Below are positions 12,421-25,097 of a stretch of 64,000 bases of DNA, piece by piece. This stretch comes from Rutpela maculata (Eukaryota > Arthropoda > Insecta > Coleoptera > Cerambycidae). The position numbers and the translations under genes are program-made. The DNA is taken from assembly GCA_936432065.2 (NCBI GenBank), contig OW386286.2:79574452-79638451 (forward strand). Reading direction: 5' to 3'. The stretch's first letter is position 1. Each line of letters starts with the position of its first letter. Below the pieces are notes generated by a model. That model was not told the DNA's origin. It ran no database searches and saw only the letters and a list, made by a program, of their open reading frames with translations.

Positions 12421-13815
12421 ATACGCTTTCTCACACCCTATTAACCGTAAATTCAAAAAATCTTTATTACATCAAAGACGCAACCGGCAAATTTAAAATT
12501 TTGATTGACACAGGTGCAGGAATTTCAATTTTTAAACCTAAAACAGCTGAAAATTATAGACGTAGATCCCCTGAAAATGTAATTATACAGGGTATTACTG
12601 ATCAAAAAATTTATATCAACGAATCTGTTCTCATCCCCTTTTCAGATGAGTCACACAAGGTTTATATCTATAACCTAGATATAGATTTTGATGGACTACT
12701 AGGCGCAGACTTTTTAGAACATTACGAATGCCGAGTAGATTTCAAAAATAAACAACTAGTCACAAATTTTAAAACCGTACCACTATTTAAAGTCACGGAA
12801 GAAACTACAGTAAATTTACCTGTACAACCAACTGGTAACTCTAACATCAAAAACCAAAATCCAAATTTAGGCAACATCAAAAATTTAATTTCTATCGAAC
12901 CTCGCATGGAAAAAATCTGTAAATTAAAATGTAATCTGCAAAATATCGAGGCTATACTGTTAGCCCAAGAAATTGAAAAAGTACGCCTACCAAATGCTCT
13001 CGTAAAAATCGACAGCAACGGAGAATTTTTAACTTCGATCGTGAACGCTAACGCAATACCGAAAACTATAAATTTCTCTAACCTTAAACTAGAACCAGTA
13101 CAAAAATTCAAATCAATTTTTAATTTAAATACTCAAAATTCCGACAAACATCCACAGACAGACAGATCCTTCGAAATTAGGAACGAATTGCGCTTGGATC
13201 ATCTAAACGAAGAAGAGGCCGAAATAATAACGCAGCTTTGTTTAGACTTTCAAGATATATTCTATTTGCAAGGAGACAATTTAACTTTTACTAACGAAAT
13301 TAAGCATTCTATTGACACCGAAAATTCCCGACCGATATTCACTAAATCGTATCGATATCCTCAAGTCCATAAAGAAGAAGTTAAGTCCCAAGTATCGAAA
13401 ATGTTAAGTCAAGGTATTATTCAACCCTCAATCTCACCTTGGTCCTCTCCTGTCTGGGTAGTTCCCAAAAAACTGGACGCTTCTGGTAAACAGAAATGGC
13501 GCGTCGTAGTCGACTACCGCAAACTCAACGAGGTTACAATTGGTGACAAATATCCTCTGCCCAACATTTCCGATCTTTTAGACCAACTTGGCAAATGCCA
13601 ATATTTCACAACCTTAGACTTGGCTTCTGGTTTCCACCAAATTGAAATTAATCCCGCAGATATTCAAAAAACTGCTTTCACAGTTGAGAACGGTCATTAT
13701 GAATTCGTGCGAATGCCATTTGCACTCAAAAACGCTCCATCAACTTTTCAAAGAGTTATGGATAACATCCTGTTAGGTATTCAAAATGAACGATGTCTCG
13801 TCTACATGGATCATT
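12420..13815 (+). pseudogene. pol: Gypsy B Pol part 1: protease and RT up to the catalytic box
   Basis: Open in -1 relative to Gag. The protease active site is ILIDTGAGISIF (~12501-12535), with GLLGADF at ~12700. RT begins near 13350 (SYRYPQVHKEEV, SPWSSPVWVVPKK), continues with WRVVVDYRKLNEV and FTTLDLASGFHQIEI, and reaches FVRMPFALKNAPSTFQRVM. At ~13805, inside the YMDD catalytic box, a small indel breaks the frame after the first Asp; the correct frame continues from 13786 as the next entry. The catalytic Asp pair is lost in this reading, so RT is inactive as written. The frame given by simple translation beyond 13815 is not real protein. Confidence 0.85.
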
Positions 13816-15342
13816 ATTTACTCTCCTACAATTCACGAACACATTTCTCGTCTAACTGAAGTCTTTAAACGCCTTCAAAAAGCCAACCTCAAAATTCAAC
13901 CAGAAAAATGCGAGTTTCTCCGCAAGAAAGTCGCTTATTTAGGACATCTCATTACAAAAGACGGCGTAAAACCGAACCCTTCGAAAGTTGACGCTATTTT
14001 AAATTTTCCTCAACCGAAAAATCCAAAAGAAATTAAATCATTTCTAGGCTTAGCCGGATATTACAGGCGCTTTATCCCAAATTTCTCCAAGATAACCAAG
14101 CCTTTAACAAAACTACTACAAAAAGACGTACCATTTCTCTTCAACAATGATTGTATAAATTCCTTTCAAAATTTGAAACAAACATTAACGACAACTCCGA
14201 TATTAATCTACCCCAACTTTGATAAACCTTTCGTTCTAACCACTGATGCGAGCGCATTTGCCGTCGGCTCGGTGCTGAGCCAGGGGCCTATTGGCAAAGA
14301 TTTACCCATTGCCTATGCTTCTAGAACCTTGTGCAGTGCAGAAACTAAATATTCAACGATTGAACGCGAGCTTTTATCCATAGTATGGAGTGTAAAGCAC
14401 TTTAGACCATACCTGTACGGTAGAAAGTTCAAACTTGTCACCGACCACAGACCACTCACCTGGCTATTCTCTATAAAAGATCCAGGAAGTAGACTTGCTC
14501 GTTGGCGACTCAAATTAGAAGAGTACGATTACGAAATAATTTATAAACCCGGCAAAATCAATAAGAACGCGGATGCACTTTCCAGAATCAAAATTAATCA
14601 TTTTTCTGAATGTTCCAAATTCTATTCAAAGGTTCTAGCCGCGAACGACGAAGAGTCAGACGACGACGAAAACCCAGACGATAATAACGAAATCACTAAC
14701 GAACAGATTTCCCAAGAATTTGAAACTTTCGCCAACTTATATAAAACAACATCTTTAATTGACTATTCGAAAATCAAAGCCTCGAACAAACAACTTTTGT
14801 ATCGAGAACATAAAGATATTATAACCTTTTTCCAACAAAACAACTTACAAGACCTACATCACAAAATTATCGAGGACATATTCGAAGAAAACCCCGAATT
14901 TCATAACGATAAAATCAATATTGTATCAAGCAAAACAGTCAGACATAGGAGATATTTTATCATCTCTCTACCTTTTGATATCGAATCTGTAATTGAACAT
15001 CTATTTTTGGTACTATTTAAAAATCAAGATGTTCTAGATCTCTCTAAGACATACTTTGTCGAAAATAACCTAGACCTCCCCATACTCGAAATTCTATCAT
15101 TCATTTTTGCAGAAAAAGACTTAAAAGTAGTAATTTGTCAAGATATCGTCAGAACTGCCGACGAAGATGAAATTCCAATTATATTGGAGCAAAATCATTT
15201 TGGTAAAAATAATCTACACCGCGGAATAAATGAAACGATTCGAAGAATTAGAGAAAAATACACTTGGCAAGGTTTAACTAAAGACGTCGAAAACTTTATA
15301 AAAAACTGCGAAACGTGCCAAAAGCAAAACAGTCAGACATAG
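13816..15342 (+). pseudogene. pol: Gypsy B Pol part 2: RT thumb, RNase H and integrase zinc domain
   Basis: In the new frame RT continues (HISRLTEVFKRLQKANL, FLGLAGYYRRFIPNFSKI). RNase H follows (VLTTDASAFAVGSVLSQG, ERELLSIVWSVKHF, VTDHRPLTWLF). Then comes the linker to the integrase HHCC domain (HFGKNNLHRG ... NCETCQK, ~15195-15320). Directly after CETCQK the sequence jumps back to a copy of 14931 onward, because of a 394-bp tandem duplication, and the frame dies at 15342. Only the first copy of the HHCC domain is in this frame. Confidence 0.85.
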
Positions 15343-15718
15343 GAGATATTTTATCATCTCTCTACCTTTTGATATCGAATCTGTAATTGAACATCTATTT
15401 TTGGTACTATTTAAAAATCAAGATGTTCTAGATCTCTCTAAGACATACTTTGTCGAAAATAACCTAGACCTCCCCATACTCGAAATTCTATCATTCATTT
15501 TTGCAGAAAAAGACTTAAAAGTAGTAATTTGTCAAGATATCGTCAGAACTGCCGACGAAGATGAAATTCCAATTATATTGGAGCAAAATCATTTTGGTAA
15601 AAATAATCTACACCGCGGAATAAATGAAACGATTCGAAGAATTAGAGAAAAATACACTTGGCAAGGTTTAACTAAAGACGTCGAAAACTTTATAAAAAAC
15701 TGCGAAACGTGCCAAAAG
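14931..15718 (+). repeat. 394-bp tandem duplication inside Gypsy B integrase
   Basis: 14931-15324 is repeated at 15325-15718 with no difference that I can see; both junctions share AAG. The unit covers the end of the RNase H-integrase linker and the HHCC zinc domain. 394 is not a multiple of three, so the second copy is in another frame. It could be a real replication slip or an assembly error. Confidence 0.9.
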
Positions 15719-16075
15719 ACTAAAGTATGCCGGAAAAATCTAAATAACCCTCTAGTAATCACGGAAACCCCAAGAACACCTTTCGAAAGAATTAATATCG
15801 ATTTATTTGAATTCCCCACTCGAAATTACGCTTTAACCATTCGCGACGAATTAACTAAATTCACGCAAGCCTATGCAGTCCCAGACAAATCCGCAAAATC
15901 TGTCGTAAACACTTTGTTGTTATATTTCCAACATTATGGTACCCCATTAAGAATCCATTGCGATTACGGTGGCGAATTTGACAACCGCTTGCTCAAAGAT
16001 CTCTGCACCCTCTACGACATAAAATTAACTTATTCAAGCGTAGGACATCCCCAATCGAACGGATCCATAGAATGA
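15325..16075 (+). pseudogene. pol: Gypsy B Pol part 3: repeated zinc domain and integrase catalytic core
   Basis: After the duplicated block the frame runs on from a third phase. It includes the second HHCC copy, then the DDE core: first Asp in INIDLFEFP (~15795), second Asp in HCDYGGEFD (~15958) and catalytic Glu in GHPQSNGSIE (~16070). The codon just after that Glu is TGA (16073-16075), where relatives have Arg. The DDE triad is present, but the protein would stop there and lack its C-terminus. Confidence 0.85.
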
Positions 16076-16588
16076 TTTCATGCTACTTTAGCCGAAATGA
16101 TAAGAATCCACAAAACTGAAAACCCAAACGAACATCCTTTCACGATTTTACCATATGCAGTAATATGCTATAACAATTCGGTAAATAAAACACACGGTTT
16201 TACCCCATATGAACTTATCTTTGGTCATACATCTAACAGACCACCCGAAACTTTGTACAACCAAAAAGAATTAATAACTAAATACGTTAGAGATTTAAAC
16301 AATAGAATATCCCACTACTATAAAATAGCCCGTAGTCGAACACAATCTCAAAAAGAGAAAGCAAAAGTTCGCTTCGACAGAAATATTCCCCAAAAACGAC
16401 CTGAATACAAAATAGGTGACTTAGTTTATGTAAAAGAATCACAAATTAAGAACAAACTACAAAACAAATTTAACGGTCCCTTTAAAATAAAAGAAATTTT
16501 TCAAAATTCTGCTACCCTATTAAATCTCGAAACAAAACAAGAGACTAAAGTAAATTTTGATAGAATGAAACCATATACTGAAAATTAA
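16076..16588 (+). pseudogene. pol: Gypsy B Pol part 4: integrase C-terminus
   Basis: Same frame as the preceding part, separated only by the TGA at 16073. It reads FHATLAEMIRIHK, then PYELIFGHTSNRPPETL and the DNA-binding SH3-like tail (YKIGDLVYVKESQIKNKL, KFNGPFKIKEI). It ends in TAA at 16588, twelve bases before the env splice acceptor. Without readthrough it is not made. Confidence 0.85.
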
Positions 16589-16600
16589 ATTTATTTTCAG

Positions 16601-18440
16601 GTTTCTCCTGCTGTTCGGATCAGCACTCTGTCAATACAAAATTACCCCGATCAATAACACTGTTGGTGTATACTATCACCAAGACACGGACATCGTGGTG
16701 ACAAATGACAAATGGACTCTACTAGTGCATAAAAATATTTCATCCCTCAAACTAGCTTTTGACAAGAATCAAAATAATTTAGACAGAATCTTGAACACCC
16801 TCGATGGTGCTGATCAAAAATCAATCCTGTTTAGAAGCGAAGTTAAAACAGAGTTTAACCTTTTAATGCAAATAGCTAGTTCAATAAAAACGAAATTTGA
16901 CGAAGTCTTTTTAGACACAAAGAGATATAAACGCGGAATACTTAACGGTTTCGGAACAATATTCAAATCAATTACCGGAAACTTAGACGCCGAAGATGGC
17001 GAGTACTACACTAACTGTATAAATAAATTAAATAATGACGAACATCAATTAGAAAACTTAATCAAAAATCAAATCTCAGTTACAACTTCTGTTATCAAAA
17101 ATTTCAACTCAACTATACAAAAATTACAAATTGATGAGGAAACATTTAACAAAGATATCAAAGAAATCGAGCACACAATTCAAACTATGACTCAAACGAT
17201 CCAAGCTGCCGAAATAAAACTAAAATTTTTATACATTTCCGAACAACTAATGGCCAGCTATTTGTACATCGAAGACAATCTAAACGATATTTTAAATTCA
17301 ATAACATTCGCCAGATTAGGAACTATTCATTCATCAATCATAACACCTGATCACTTAGTAACGGCGTTACAAGAGATTTCACAGAGTTTGCGAAGGAACA
17401 ATTTACCTCTTCCAATTAAACTATCAGCAGTTGCTCAATATCTGGATATTATTGAACTAAAAGCTTTTCAACTAGATTCTAACTTAATATTTGTTTTAAC
17501 AATACCTCTCATTGAACCTCAAAATTACAACACCTTTCGTCTGTACCCTATACCTATACTCGATAACAGAACTGGTCTACATCACTTTTTATCTATTTCA
17601 CAAAAGTTTATCGCGAGAGACGATGATTCTTTAATGTACATACCTATACAAAATTTGAAAGAATGCAAACCACTTTATTTTGGAACCAAACTATGTTCGA
17701 ACCTGTTTGCTTATCCTATCGACCAAAATGCCATTTGTGAAGCTAGAATATTAAAACCATTGCCGAAACTCCCAGAAAATTGTCAAACTTCCTTCATCAT
17801 TAGTCAAGGATACAACGTCCAAGAACTTGAAGACAACACATGGCTAGTAATTAATTCCGAACCACTTCACATTACCATCAACTGCCCGAAGAGAGAATCC
17901 ATAACAGAGCTAATTAACAAAAATTCCATCATAAAACTACAACCAGGATGTTACGCCTATGCAGGCATTACTCGAATACAAGCCAGTGCTAAAGACTTTT
18001 CCGAAATTAAGGACAATTCACATCCAATCCAAATTCCTTTTGAATGCTGCAATCACATGCCCGACAAAATCGAAATCCCAAAATTAAAACCGCTTAAATT
18101 AAACAGTCTCGACGTAGAAGATTTAGATATTGCTAAAAACAAACTAGAGCAATATTCCAAAGACCTAGACGACCTCATAAACGAACCTTTTGTGACCAAA
18201 CATGTATCTTGGTTCACATACTTCATAATCACTCTCATCATTCTATTAGTTCTACTTTACATAACTTGTAAATGCAGAAGAAGAAGATGTGGAGCATTGC
18301 GAATCCAACCCTCAACGGATAACCCTCCTTCACCTCCTTCAGAGCGAAGCAGAGTATTTACCAAATTTCCTAGACTGATCCCTCCAAGAAAGCGACCCGG
18401 TATTAGACCTCAAGAAGAAGAGGACATCGAGTTAACATAG
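16601..18440 (+). CDS. env: Gypsy B Env (errantivirus / baculovirus-F-like envelope), second exon
   Basis: The frame is open from the splice acceptor (AG at 16599-16600) to 18440; the first ATG inside it is at 16695. The N-terminal hydrophobic signal lies upstream of that ATG, so the start is most likely supplied by splicing from 10674. A furin-type site KRYKRG (~16918) is followed by a fusion-peptide-like GILNGFGTIFKSITGNLD, the hallmark of Gypsy env and baculovirus F proteins. A heptad-rich region follows (~17030-17250), then a Cys-containing ectodomain. A transmembrane helix (FIITLIILLVLLYI, ~18220-18265) and a basic, Pro-rich cytoplasmic tail end the protein. No stop or frameshift is seen. 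In the family it mediates membrane fusion. Confidence 0.85.
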
Positions 18441-18674
18441 ACTTTCATGTGGAGTTTTACCCTTGTCTATTAATTTAGACTATTGTATTTTATCCTTATT
18501 ACGTTATGTAATGTTTTATTATCTCTTACCAATTTTAACTTTTACATTATTTTATTATTTTGCTTTGTATTCATTCAACATTGTTTCAATTTATTTTTGC
18601 ATTATATTCATTTAACGTTTTAACAATTTTCAAAAGTTGCTGCATAACATCAACTTTTTTATTAAGGGGGAAGT
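18441..18674 (+). other. Gypsy B 3' untranslated region and polypurine tract
   Basis: AT-rich non-coding sequence ends in AAGGGGGAAGT at ~18664-18674, the PPT that primes plus-strand DNA, directly before the 3' LTR. Confidence 0.8.
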
Positions 18675-19636
<962 letters not shown>

Positions 19637-20162
19637 CGACAATATCAAAGATTAATTTATCAACACGATGGCGCCCCAGGTCAAACGTCGAATGGAACAC
19701 GAAATTATTTAAATGCTTAATTTAGGGAGATTGGATCTACATATCACTCAGGACTAATTTATCAATGTCTAATTAGCTAAGTTAACTAAATTGATAACTA
19801 ACAATTAATTTAGCTTTAATAAACAACATAGTAGTTTAGATATTGTTTAATATTTAGGAAATAATGATCCTATTTTGTGGCCAGCTAGATCTCCCAATAT
19901 AACCCCTGCCGACTTTTGGCTTTGGGGTTATTTAAAAAATCTGATATATAGAGAACGTTCTAATAACATAGGAGAATTGGAAAACAAAATATTAGCTGCG
20001 TTTCGGACAATAAATCCTGTCATGATTGGAACAACAAATGCTGTAAAGAGAAGGTGTCAAAAAGGCACGTCAATGGAAGACAATTCGAACGTTTACTGTA
20101 GTTTAGTTTTTCCTACTTTTGGCAAAATTATTTTATATTATAAGAAGTGTTGTTATTGTTAA
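19637..20162 (+). pseudogene. Mariner/Tc-like transposase, C-terminal part (continuation of 530-1618)
   Basis: 19650-19735 reads YQHDGAPGQTSNGTRNYLN, the second catalytic Asp block. A ~110-bp AT-rich interruption follows. Then 19875-20162 reads ILWPARSPNITPADFWLWGYLKNLIYRE, containing the third acidic residue (D), and AVKRRCQKG near the end. Together with 530-1618 this gives most of one transposase, broken by a SINE and by the LINE with its two LTR elements. It is inactive. Confidence 0.8.
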
Positions 20163-20559
20163 TAGTTTTCTATGGCGCACAGTGGGACCAATTCAATTTT
20201 TATCTGGTCAAAATTAGTTTTTACGTAATGATAACCTCTAGTGAATACATATTATTGAAATAAATAAAATCAATGTTGTTGTTGACTGTAGAGCCAAGTA
20301 CATTAAATAATATCACATACTGAGTGTAGTAAAATGCCCCAAAAATAAATAAAACCAAACTGAGTAATGTCGCTTTTATTATTAAGAATACCCTGACTGA
20401 CTGACCCATCTATCAACGCACAGCTCAAACCGCTGAGTCTAGAAACTTAAAATATTGCATAGAGGTTCCTCGAATGTCATAGGCATCTACTAAGAAGGGA
20501 TTTTTCGAAATTCGACCTCCAAGGGGGTAAAAAAGGTGGTTGAAATTTTAGGCTTTTTC
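20163..20559. other. Gene-free stretch
   Basis: AT-rich sequence after the transposase end; probably the 3' terminal region of that element, followed by repeat sequence. No convincing coding frame or RNA is seen. Confidence 0.5.
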
Positions 20560-21060
20560 AGAAACTGTTAGATCTAAATGCGTGAAATTTGGCAGAAATA
20601 TTTTTTGTTGAAATCTCTTAGATACGAAATTTCGATTTTCACTTTTTGAAGGGGTGAAAACGGGGGTAGTAGATGGTTTAAAGCGCACCCGTATTTTTGA
20701 AATCGCGTAAGTCATAAACCTGATTATTCGAGCGATGAACTCTTCTGAGAAAATAAGAAGAAGACATGTATTCGACGGATTTTCAAAAAGGGTAAACGGG
20801 GAGGGGGGTGTTTTTTACACTTTTCGGAAATGGTTAGACCTAGAAGCGTGAAATTTGGCAGAAATAATCTTTACTGGAATCTATTAGACACGAGTGAGAC
20901 GAAATTTCGATTTTCACTTTTTGAAGGGGTAAGACCGGGGTGGTAGATGGTCTAAAGGGTATCCGTATCTCTGAAATCGCGTAAGTCAGAAACGTGATAT
21001 TATAGTGACGGGTTCTTTTGAGGAAATAAGGAGACACGTATTAGACGGTTCAAAATGAGA
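20560..21060. repeat. Two diverged ~265-bp tandem units
   Basis: Unit 1 begins near 20562 (GTTAGATCTAAATGCGTGAA) and unit 2 near 20827 (GTTAGACCTAGAAGCGTGAA). Both continue with AAATTTGGCAGAAATA, TTTCGATTTTCACTTTTTGAAGGGG, GGTAGATGGT and ATCGCGTAAGTCA in the same order. This is a dispersed, satellite-like non-coding repeat. Confidence 0.75.
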
Positions 21061-21104
21061 CCCCCCCCACCCCCTACCCCGAACGGAGGGCAGAGAGAGG
21101 GATA

Positions 21105-22010
21105 TTTTTAAGCATGAAATTTGACCATTACCCGCCCATGTGTTCTATTGTCTATTAAAATAATTATTTCTTTCGTTTAACTCGCTCTAACACAAAAATA
21201 GACAAATTGCGATGCGCAGTGAGTTTCCCCGAGTACTAAGGCTGCGCAGTGGGTTTCCTCGAGTACTATGGATGCGCAGTGGGTTTCCTCGGATGGATGT
21301 TCAGTGGATTTCCTTGGGCACTGTGGATGCGCAGAGGGTTTTTTCGAGTACAATGGATGGACAGTGGGTTTCCTCTTGTGCAATGGATAGAAGTGGGTTT
21401 CCTTAAATGCAATGGATGTGCTGTGGGTTAGTATTTCAATGTTCTTATTTCCACGCGGATGAAGTTTCACGCGGACACAGTCGCGGGCATCAGCTAGTGT
21501 ATTTATAAAGAGCTAGACATCTTGAACAGCTCCAACAGGTGGAACAGGAGTAACAGGTCCGCGGACCTTTTACACCTGTTACACTTGTTCGAGCTGATCA
21601 TACATAATATACGTACATATATATGTATATATAAAGAGCTAGACATCTTGAACAGCCCGAGCAGGTCCGCGGACCTGTTACAGCTGTTCAAAATGTCTCA
21701 CCTGTCTCACTCATGAACATCATGTCAGGATAGGTATTAGGAAATAAAAACACATTTTATAAATAAATAAATAAAAATAAAATAATCCATAGTACCCGAG
21801 GAAATCCACTGCGCATCCATAGTGCTCGAGGAAACCCACTGCGCATTCATAGTACTCGAAGGAACCCACTGCGCATCCTTAGTACTCGAGGAAACTCACT
21901 GCGGATCGCAATTTGTCTGTGTTAGGGCGAGTTAAACGAAAAAAATAATTATTTTAATCGATAAAGCACATGGGCGGGTATGTGACAAATTTCATGCTTA
22001 AAAACATTAG
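21105..22010. repeat. Inverted-repeat element with minisatellite arms and cruciform core
   Basis: The left arm (21105-21430) runs from AAGCATGAAATTTG through an AACTCGC block into ~30-bp units (GATGCGCAGTGGGTTTCCTCGAGTACTAT and variants, about seven). The right arm (21785-22010) has the reverse complement in mirror order, with about four units. The centre (21505-21710) has two hairpins built around GGTCCGCGGACC. At 21460-21497 CGCGGACACAGTCGCGGGCATCAGCTAGT resembles a Helitron 3' end (hairpin, then CTAGT). Short frames here on both strands arise from the symmetry. Confidence 0.7.
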
Positions 22011-22599
22011 TTATGGCGCAGCTTGGCACATCAGCTATTAAGCAATCATAAGTAACCACTGTGCAGAAAAGAAAAATAAAATAGAGAAATATCCCCTCGC
22101 CCCCTCTTTTTTTGCGGTCCTATTTAACACAAAAATAACTAAATTTTTCGGTCGACAATTGATTATACTTTATTATTCAATAGACAATCCTAATTTGGGA
22201 AACCTTACTGTTAAAAAAAAACAACCCAACAACCGATAGTCAACTACGCTATGTTGATAATATCAAACGTTCAGAGGTGCTACTTATTACGAGAATTTCG
22301 TACGCAAATAACGTGCAACTTACACTGCACCTTACACTCTGAATCTAATTACCAGCGACGCGCCGTGTATACAATAAACTTAGCTACCTCTAACGAGTAC
22401 GTTAAGACAAGTTTTGTTTTGTTTGGCGTCAATTGTCTTTTGCACTTTTGTCCGGCTAGAAATGAATTCGGTCCCACTGTGTGGCGTCCTCACAAATGTA
22501 TTAAATTTTTCGAAAATTTACCACTTTTTCTAGAGATAAATATGACATATGATATGTCGTTGGATAGCTAATTTAAGTTGTGATCGAATAATGAAATAA
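22011..22599. other. Gene-free stretch
   Basis: AT-rich DNA with a 106-codon frame (22251-22571) that has no recognisable domain and unremarkable composition. I do not support it as a gene. Confidence 0.4.
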
Positions 22600-22945
22600 T
22601 TTATAGGGTATTCCATTTAAAAAAACAAAAGATGTGTCTATATTTCGAAAACTGAGGCATGCATAATTTTCTCCTTATTAGCAACGGATTCTACTCAAAA
22701 AAGTGTCTTAAGAATGTGTTACTAGATTTTCGATTCGGCACTTGGTAATTGAGATATAAAAATGTCAATTTTCCAAAAACGCTCAGAAACTCGGTAGTCG
22801 AAAAATATGGACGAACGCGATTACGCCATTGTTTGCTTCTCGAAAATCGAACTCGAGACACCTTTATTGGTTTTTGTCTATCTGCCATAGTTTTAGAGAT
22901 AACCTCAAATTCCATCTAATTTGGTCCACCCTGTACAACTTTGTG
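22600..22945. mobile_element. Probable terminal region of a mariner-type element
   Basis: It starts AGGGTATTCCATTT and ends GGTCCACCCTGTAC, the inward-facing ends usual for insect DUF4817-type transposons (AGGGTGTTCCATTT ... CCACCCTGTA). The inside is non-coding, so this is a short internal-deletion relic. The call rests on the end motifs only. Confidence 0.4.
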
Positions 22946-23305
22946 TACATGGTATATCGCTTCGTGTTGCTTCGAATAGCTCGGTTTGCCTTGCATTGTA
23001 TTGTCGTTTTGTCGTACGTTTAATTGATTTTGTTTTACTTTGTTACTTTAATTAGTTAATATTTTATAATTAGGTAAAATTTAGTTAGTGTATTTTTTAT
23101 TAAAAATTATTGCAAATAGTTTAATCAAATATTTTTTGTAATAACTTTGAAACCATGTAAACGTAGTAACACTGACATATCTTAGAAGTGAATGCAACGC
23201 TTGATAAAATGGAACTACTATATTTTTATACACAACAATACAAAATAGAGGTTCTCAAACTTTTCGTAGATAAGTGTTCAACTCAATTTTTTTTTTCAAA
23301 ATTGT

Positions 23306-23478
23306 GAGGTGAGGTACGGTACTAGTTTCAGTGACCGGACCTCGATCGACGAAGTTAAGCATGACCGGGCGAGTCCGTAACTTGGATTGGTGACCGTATC
23401 TCATCTCGCCGTCCTGGTTAAGTGGTAGAGTAGCATTAGCTAAACTTCGCCAGAACTTTAATATAAACAAAGGCATTA
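23306..23478 (+). mobile_element. 5S-rRNA-headed SINE, copy 1
   Basis: The head (about 23331-23395) reads like internal 5S rRNA: CTCGATCGACGAAGTTAAGC, CGGGCGAGTCCGTAACTTGG and GATTGGTGACC parallel the 5S A box, intermediate element and C box. The tail (23411-23478, GTCCTGGTTAAGTGGTAGAG ... CCAGAAC) is the same domain as in the tRNA-headed SINE at 706-1022, and it ends in a short poly(A). It is not a functional 5S gene: the 5' part is lost and the tail is foreign. Confidence 0.75.
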
Positions 23479-23479
23479 A

Positions 23480-24131
23480 AAAAAATGCCCTTGAGGAAAA
23501 AGTTATATACGTTTTTTGTTAATGTGGTCATTCCCCAGTACCACTTTTATTTGAATTACATGATTCTAATGACATATTGCATACTTTCTTTTTACGAGCA
23601 GACATTTGCATTCACATCCACACGCAGCACACACCTATGCATATACGACCCTAAAGCCATCCTAATCTAAAATCGGGAAATTATGTAGAGGATCCAAGGG
23701 AGATACGCATATTGTTCTCGCCCAAACACGGTGCAGATACAGAATGCTTCGTGACGTCCGAAAAAATTTAACCACATATAATTTTTCAGATAAGAAGTTG
23801 ATTTCGTCCGATAAGTCCAACAGAAAACGAGATAAAAATGGTTAAAGTCACAATACTATTGAAAATGTGGAAGTTTGTTAAATTTATGATATGGAATCTG
23901 CTAAACTGTATTAAAATAAACACTGCATAAGACGTCACACAAAAACAAGGTGCAAAGTTCGTTTTTCTAATCGTACGCGATATGCCAGTCACTTTGATAG
24001 TAGCGCCGGTGTATGTTCTATCCGAAGGGATAACTGTTATTTTGTATAAATTAAGGTGCGAATTAAGTACTAAATTGTCATTCTACTTTTTTTTTCAATA
24101 ACAATGTTACAGTAACGAGAATTTTATTTTA
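23480..24131. other. Gene-free stretch
   Basis: AT-rich; no frame with a recognisable domain and no clear repeat pair inside the window. Confidence 0.5.
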
Positions 24132-25097
24132 GGGCAAAACTCATTAGAGGCTTCTCGTATGTATGCTCCACGATTTTCAAATAGGCACTTACCTCATCAC
24201 GAAACTTTTACGGCAGTGAATAATAAAATTGTACCAAACCTAAACCGTGGACAAGACGAGGGTCGGATTCGTCAATAACGCATTTTAATTGCCGAACAAC
24301 TTTTAGTAGAACAAAATCCGCGAATAAGCATAAAGCAGACAGCACAGTAGGTTTCTGTTGTCACATTCAACAGCGTGGTGTATTTTACGTGAGGCTCAAT
24401 TGTATTCTCTTGTATTGTATGCGTCTCGCGAGTCTAAGCATCGTTGCTTGCAGACTACCCCCTGAAAGTAAGATTTTGTGAATGATTATTGAAAAAAAAA
24501 AATCACACCGATGAACATGATTGAAGCTATTTTTACGCATAATGGGATAACCAACCTTCATAATACAAACGTTTGGGCATTTGAGAATCCTTACGCAATA
24601 GTTCAGGATCACTTCCAGCATCATTTCTTCTTAAACGTTTGGGCAGAGATTATCGATGAACGGCTAATTGGGCCATTGATATTTCCAAATCGGATGGACG
24701 AACTTCGATATTTGCAATTTCTCCGCAGTGATCTTCCTGTCTTTATTGAAGATACCCTTGGTTGTCCGATTGCAAATATGGCTTTTACACAATAGTGCGC
24801 CATCTCATATTATCGTGTAGTAGTTCGGGATTTTTTGAACCAAGTACAAGAGATACATTGGACCAGTAACTTGGACCCCGTGGTCCCCAGTTCTAGATCC
24901 TCAAGACTTTTTTGTGGGGATATTTAAAAAACGAAGTACATTGTACCGAAGTAGAAAATATCGATGGATTATATGAACGCAACACAACGGCTGCCGCTAA
25001 TCTGCGTCTTCAGGAACAACAGGAAGGAGGAACATTTGAGCTAGTGCGACAAAATTGTATGCGACGGGCTCAAGTGTGCTTGCAAGTCAGTGGATAA
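24132..25097 (+). pseudogene. Second mariner/Tc-like transposase pseudogene (DUF4817-type)
   Basis: The N-terminus at 24135 reads NSLEASRMYAPRFSNRHLP, followed by HHETFTAVNNKI, the DUF4817 pattern. QNPRISIKQTAQ follows at ~24310. The catalytic core starts near 24520 (EAIFTHNGITNLHNTNVW) with ENPYAIVQDHFQHHFFLNVW and IGPLIFPNRMDELRYLQFL. In this copy the residues before IFTHNG no longer give a clear DEA motif. After stops and a frame change, the C-terminus is FLWGYLKNEVHC and a final CMRRAQVCLQVSG. A CACCCTGTATA motif near 25230 may be its end. It is dead by several stops. Confidence 0.75.

Noticed and set aside
21200..21900. CRISPR-like array
   Set aside because: Units are contiguous and diverged, with no unique spacers, in a eukaryotic setting; it is a minisatellite in mirror orientation.
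22691..22915. 74-codon minus-strand frame
   Set aside because: Lies inside a mariner-type terminal-region relic; such frames recur as by-products of that repeat.
23331..23395. 5S rRNA gene
   Set aside because: Only internal 5S-like sequence, fused to a SINE tail.
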